DNA of 52,348 nt from Lentisphaerota bacterium (GTDB lineage Bacteria > Verrucomicrobiota > Kiritimatiellia > CAIQIC01 > Lenti-01). Shown in pieces: positions 48,733 to 52,348 of this stretch (the stretch's first letter is position 1; each line of letters begins with the position of its first letter). The DNA lies in NCBI GenBank assembly GCA_012514035.1, contig JAAZBB010000064.1, positions 1 to 52,348 of the forward strand. The letters run 5' to 3'. The notes below the pieces were generated by a model, which worked only from the letters and a program-made list of their open reading frames with translations, was not told the origin of the DNA and ran no database searches. Made by a program: the position numbers and the translations under genes.

Positions 48733-49974
48733 ATGACGATCCTCCTCGGGGTCACTTTCCTGCTGCTGCTCGCCTGCTCGGCCTTCTTCTCCAGCGCGGA
48801 AACCGCCTACTTCTCGATCGACCCCCTGCAACTGCGGCGGATCACCGAACAGCGGCCCGCCACCGGCGAAAGCCTGCGCGCGCAGCTTGCCAATCCGACG
48901 CGCCTGCTCTCCACCATCCTCATCGGCAACACCCTGGTCAACCTTGCCATGGCGAACGTTGGCTATCTGATGGCCGAACACTGGATCCCGGCCTACAGCG
49001 AAGCCGTGACCATCCCCGCCGTGACCATCCTGCTGGTGTTCTTCGGCGAAGTCGGCCCCAAGAACATCGGCCTGCTCCATACCGCCCTCATCGTCCGTTT
49101 TTATGGTCCCGGCCTCCGTTTCTTCGAGTGGCTCCTGGCTCCCCTGCGTTATCTGCTCGATTTCTTCAGCCGGCGCCTGGCCCATCTCTTCCAGCCGTCC
49201 GGCAAAACGCTCTCCGAAGAGGAATTCGAAACCGTCCTCGACATCTCCCGCGAGGAAGGCATCCTCAACGCCGATGAACTGGCCATGATCAAGGCCATCG
49301 TCGACCTCGAGGACCTGCACGCTTCCGACGTCATGACCCCGCGGGTGGATTTCCTCGGCCTCGACCTGGACGACCCCTCCGCCAACCCCGTCGCCGCCGC
49401 CCGCCAGGCCCGCCGGAACTTCCTCATCCTCTACCGCAGTCAGTTCGACGAAATCGCCGGCTTCCTCGACGTGCGCAAGTTCCTGCTCGACCCCGCCCAT
49501 TCCCTGTCCGCGGCCACCGTGCCCCCGGTGTATGTCCCCGAAAGCGTGCCCCTCAACCGCCTGCTGAGCCGCTTCCAGAAAGACCGAATCCGGATCGCAG
49601 TCGTCGTGGATGAATACGGCGGCGTCGCCGGCATCGTCACCCGCGGCGACATCCTCGAGGAAATCACCGGCGACATCTATAACGAACTGTCCAAACCCCG
49701 GCCCATCTTCCAGTCCGCCGGCCCCTATGCCTGGCTAGTGGACGCCAACATCTCGCTGGAGGAAATCAACCGCAAACTGCGCCTCGATCTGCAGGCGGAT
49801 ACCTCCGACCGCCTCGCCGGCTGGATCACCGAACACCTCGGCAGCGTACCCAAGCAAGATGACGTGGTTCAGACCCAGGGCGTCCGCGTCCGCGTCATGC
49901 AAACGATCCGCCTGCGCGTGACCCTGGCGCACATCGAAAAGCTCGACGGCCCCCGCGAAGGAGATCCGGCATGA
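48733..49974 (+). CDS. CNNM/CorC-type membrane protein with CBS pair
   Basis: 413 residues. A DUF21 (CNNM) membrane domain with three to four helices (about 3-130), beginning LLLACSAFFSSAETAYFS. Two CBS domains (about 190-315) include ASDVMTPRVDFLGLDLDDP and VVDEYGGVAGIVTRGDILEEITGDI. A C-terminal CorC/HlyC domain (about 330-405) follows. These proteins are linked to Mg2+ or Co2+ transport, or control of it, through nucleotide binding at the CBS pair. ATG 48733 has GGGAG upstream. Next gene overlaps by ATGA. Confidence 0.92.
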   Translation: MTILLGVTFLLLLACSAFFSSAETAYFSIDPLQLRRITEQRPATGESLRAQLANPTRLLSTILIGNTLVNLAMANVGYLMAEHWIPAYSEAVTIPAVTILLVFFGEVGPKNIGLLHTALIVRFYGPGLRFFEWLLAPLRYLLDFFSRRLAHLFQPSGKTLSEEEFETVLDISREEGILNADELAMIKAIVDLEDLHASDVMTPRVDFLGLDLDDPSANPVAAARQARRNFLILYRSQFDEIAGFLDVRKFLLDPAHSLSAATVPPVYVPESVPLNRLLSRFQKDRIRIAVVVDEYGGVAGIVTRGDILEEITGDIYNELSKPRPIFQSAGPYAWLVDANISLEEINRKLRLDLQADTSDRLAGWITEHLGSVPKQDDVVQTQGVRVRVMQTIRLRVTLAHIEKLDGPREGDPA

Positions 49975-50939
49975 TGGCGTTCGAAGTCATCCTGTTGCTG
50001 TTTTGCCTCGCTGGAGCCGCCTTCCTCGCCGGCATCGAAACCGGCATCATTTCCATTAACCGCCTGCGCCTCCAGCACTACGTCCGCCGCCAGGTGCCGG
50101 GGGCGGCGATCATCCGCCATTTTCTGACCCATTCCGACCTGTTGCTGGGCACCACCCTCATCGGCACCAACCTGCTGCACGTCGGCAGCGCCGTGTTGGC
50201 CGCCGCCCTCGGCCAGCGCCTCGGCGGGGCCCTCGGGGCTGCCGCCGCGGGCGGCCTCCTCCTGCTCGTTACGCTGGTGGGTTGCGAATACATCCCCAAG
50301 GCCTGGTTCCAAGCCGCGCCCGCCCGCCGGACCATCCCCTTCGCCCGTGTCCTGCGCTTCGCCGCCTGGCTCCTCCGCCCCCTCACGTTCGTCGTCAACG
50401 CCATCGTCCGCCGCGTCCTGCCCCACCGCGACGCCAGGGAGGTCGAAGACAAGATGCTTGTCACCCGCGAGGAGCTGCTCCACCTCGCCCGCGAAGGCGC
50501 CCGCTCCGGCGTCCTGACCCCCGAGGAATCCAAGATGATCCACGGCGTTTTCGACCTCACCCACAAGACCTGCAGCGCCCTCATGACCCCGCGCGACAAA
50601 ATGGCCACCGTCTCCGCCTCCGCCACGCCCGCGGAAGTCCTCGCCGTCGCCCGCACCCGCGAATTCAACCGCCTGCCGGTCTACGATCCCGAACAGAAAT
50701 CATTCGTCGGCGTCGTCCACATCTTTGACCTGCTGGCGGACGACCATCCCGCCGGCAAGACCGCTACCGACTACATGCGCCCGCCGCAGCTCGTCGCTTC
50801 CTACCTGCCGGTCGATCACCTCCTGCCCCGCATGCGCGTCACCCGCCTGCCCCTGTTCCTCGTCACCGACGACCGCTACGAAGTCATCGGCCTCATCACC
50901 CTCGAAGACGTTCTCCGCGAGATTACCGGCGAAGAGTGA
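49971..50939 (+). CDS. Second CNNM-type membrane protein with CBS pair (short form)
   Basis: 322 residues. Same DUF21 start (ILLLFCLAGAAFLAGIETGIIS) and membrane region, then CBS domains (KTCSALMTPRDKMATVSA, FNRLPVYDPEQKSFVGVVHIFDLL, YEVIGLITLEDVLREITGEE). It lacks the C-terminal CorC/HlyC domain of its neighbour. The pair may form a heteromer. ATG overlaps the previous stop. Confidence 0.9.
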   Translation: MMAFEVILLLFCLAGAAFLAGIETGIISINRLRLQHYVRRQVPGAAIIRHFLTHSDLLLGTTLIGTNLLHVGSAVLAAALGQRLGGALGAAAAGGLLLLVTLVGCEYIPKAWFQAAPARRTIPFARVLRFAAWLLRPLTFVVNAIVRRVLPHRDAREVEDKMLVTREELLHLAREGARSGVLTPEESKMIHGVFDLTHKTCSALMTPRDKMATVSASATPAEVLAVARTREFNRLPVYDPEQKSFVGVVHIFDLLADDHPAGKTATDYMRPPQLVASYLPVDHLLPRMRVTRLPLFLVTDDRYEVIGLITLEDVLREITGEE

Positions 50940-51050
50940 TCCCTCCCGTTGGCGGTTGCGCTCGCGCCCGGATTGTGCCTCCATCAAAAGTGACCGGCCC
51001 GACGGCTCGGGCCCCCTGCCCATCCACCGGCCCGCAACCGGAAAATCCAT

Positions 51051-52348
51051 ATGATCCACCACCTCAACCGCCCCTCCGTCCCCCGCTCCCTCCTTCTCGC
51101 CTCCCTCTCTGCCCTCCTGACCCTGACCCTCTCCTCCCTCGCCTCCTCCTCCCCCCATCCCCCCGACCCCGCCCGCGGCGTCCCTCGCTCCCACCGCCTT
51201 ATCGTCGAACTAGACGCCCCCCCCCTCGCCCGCGATCCCCTCGCCCAATCCCTCCTTCGCCGCCAGCGCGGCACCCCCCTGGACTGGAACCAGCCCACCC
51301 TCTCCCGCATCGCCGCCGAACGTACCGCCGCCCAAACCCGCGCCTTCTCCCTCCTCTCCGCCAAGGCCCCCGGCCTCCGCCAAAGCGAATGCCTCTCCGC
51401 CGACGGCTCCCGCCGCCCCCTCCGCTACCAACTGGTCTTCAACGGATTCACCGTCGAATCCGACGCGGCCACCCCCTTGGATTCCCTCCGCCAATCGCTC
51501 GCCGACACGCCCGGCGTCAAGGCCGTCCACTATGACTACGCCCACTCGCCCGACATGTTCGCCAGCCTGCCCCTCATCCACGCCACCTCCGCCTGGGCCC
51601 GCATCGGCGGCGGCATCTCCAACGCGGGCGCCGGCATCAAGATCGCCTCCATGGATGGCGGCGTCCACCATGCCGCCCCCATGTTCGCCGGCGACGGCTT
51701 CGCCTACCCCGCTGACTTCCCCCCCGGCGGCCTTGGCGAAACCAACAACAATAACGGCAAGATTATCGCCTCCCGCGCCTACTTCCGCGACTGGGATCCT
51801 CCCGTCGAAGGCGAGCAATACGCCTGGCCCGGCCCCATCGGCACCAGCCACGGCGTCCACACCTCCGGCATCATGGCCGGCATTCCCGTCCAGGCCCATT
51901 ATCTCGACGGCCCCACCGTCAACCTCAGCGGCGTCGCCCCCGCCGCCTGGATCCTGAGCTATAAGGTCTTCTGCGGAACCCAAGCCGGCAACGAAACCTT
52001 CTATTCCGCCGAAGGCATCGCCGCCCTCGAGGACATTCTCGCCGACGGCGCCCAGATCCTCAACAATTCCTGGGGCGGCGGGCCCGAGGCCCGCGACGCC
52101 TTCGACCCCTTGGGCACCGCCGTCCAAAACGTCGCTGCCGCCGGCGTCTTCACCAGCTTCTCCGCCGGCAACAGCGGTCCCCAGCGCGGCACCCTCGACC
52201 ATTCCGGGACCGAGTACATCTCCGTCGCCTCCCTCCCCTTCACCCTCTTCCAGCCCTACGCCGCGTGGGCCGACGCCCTCGGCATCCCCGCCGCCCAGCG
52301 CGCCTACGACGACGACCCCTTCAGCAACGGCATCCCCAACCTCGTCGC
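51051..52348 (+). CDS. Subtilase-like (S8) secreted protein, cut by window edge
   Basis: At least 432 residues. Signal peptide about 1-33. After a propeptide-like region, the S8 domain shows the catalytic Asp in IKIASMDGG (Asp202), His in SHGVHTSGIMAG (His267) and the oxyanion Asn in ILNNSWGGG (Asn338). After SAGNSGPQRGTLDHSGTEYISVASLP (about residue 396) the sequence changes to FTLFQPYAAWADALGIPAAQ...DDDPFSNGIPNLV, a C-terminal module typical of Verrucomicrobia-type secreted proteins. The region with the catalytic Ser (GTSMAxP) has not appeared. Very Pro- and C-rich codon use. Confidence 0.75.
   Translation, partial: MIHHLNRPSVPRSLLLASLSALLTLTLSSLASSSPHPPDPARGVPRSHRLIVELDAPPLARDPLAQSLLRRQRGTPLDWNQPTLSRIAAERTAAQTRAFSLLSAKAPGLRQSECLSADGSRRPLRYQLVFNGFTVESDAATPLDSLRQSLADTPGVKAVHYDYAHSPDMFASLPLIHATSAWARIGGGISNAGAGIKIASMDGGVHHAAPMFAGDGFAYPADFPPGGLGETNNNNGKIIASRAYFRDWDPPVEGEQYAWPGPIGTSHGVHTSGIMAGIPVQAHYLDGPTVNLSGVAPAAWILSYKVFCGTQAGNETFYSAEGIAALEDILADGAQILNNSWGGGPEARDAFDPLGTAVQNVAAAGVFTSFSAGNSGPQRGTLDHSGTEYISVASLPFTLFQPYAAWADALGIPAAQRAYDDDPFSNGIPNLV

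Noticed and set aside
51210-52202. Long Gly/Val/Ala-rich minus-strand frame opposite the subtilase-like gene
   Set aside because: Reads as low-complexity antisense of a C-rich gene; the plus strand carries clear S8 motifs.

Overview
The window is GC-rich, densely coded DNA from a Gram-negative-type bacterium. Outer-membrane markers include MlaE/MlaD-type lipid transport genes, several lipoproteins, a polysaccharide export protein and a beta-barrel protein. A DUF6785-type membrane protein, a Hanks kinase coupled to an ECF-like sigma factor, DUF1573, tandem-repeat proteins and a remnant of a Verrucomicrobia-style secreted protein together suggest the PVC group, perhaps Kiritimatiellota or a relative. 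This placement rests on gene content alone and is not certain. Many neighbouring genes overlap by ATGA or GTGA, so long translationally coupled operons are common.

Layout. 1-3615 (minus): an operon of an unknown protein, a PqqD-like protein, a DUF6785-like membrane protein and a truncated membrane protein. 3616-5037: a gene-poor stretch with a frameshifted remnant. 5038-6270 (minus): glgC. 7012-14840 (minus): a long run of MlaE permease, a degenerate MlaF-like ATPase, MlaD, a helical lipoprotein, an SH3b protein, an M48 lipoprotein protease, a CHASE2 adenylate cyclase and an MBL hydrolase. 14966-17295 (plus): Ser/Thr kinase and sigma factor. 17448-20082: a DUF4143 ATPase lying between two copies of the sigma-gene 3' end, then a 23-residue-repeat protein. 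20566-25314 (plus): mutY, nitroreductase, a membrane protein and a secreted GH13 enzyme. 25941-30669 (plus): a PhnP-like hydrolase, then DUF1573, rhodanese, MauE/DoxX, L-serine dehydratase and an Fe-S PD-(D/E)XK nuclease. 30673-37704 (minus): an exopolysaccharide export cluster. 37931-39325 (plus): an FHA protein, a pseudopilin and tRNA-Leu. 39397-42762 (plus): an aspartic-protease-like lipoprotein, an MFS-TPR fusion and a DUF805-like protein. 42831-44349: a RAYT (IS200-like) element between duplicated ends of a nitronate monooxygenase gene. 44233-48648 (minus): nitronate monooxygenase, IPP isomerase, HMG-CoA reductase, a TPR lipoprotein and YjbQ. 48733-50939 (plus): two CNNM/CorC proteins. 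51051 to the end (plus): a subtilase-like protein cut by the window.

How the genes work together. The Mla-like genes, M48 protease and SH3b protein point to envelope lipid maintenance. The cyclase and its MBL neighbour may make and remove a second messenger. The BY-kinase, export lipoprotein, ligase and barrel form a Wzy-type polysaccharide export line. glgC and the secreted GH13 enzyme touch alpha-glucan metabolism, but in different compartments. HMG-CoA reductase with IPP isomerase implies isoprenoid synthesis through mevalonate.

Most worth a second look: paired TTAATTAA palindromes with almost identical spacing at two distant loci, the ATPase subunit lacking Walker A in the Mla operon, the PqqD/DUF6785 operon, the MFS-TPR operon, and the subtilase whose catalytic-serine region appears to be missing. 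All functional statements come from reading motifs; no database search was run.
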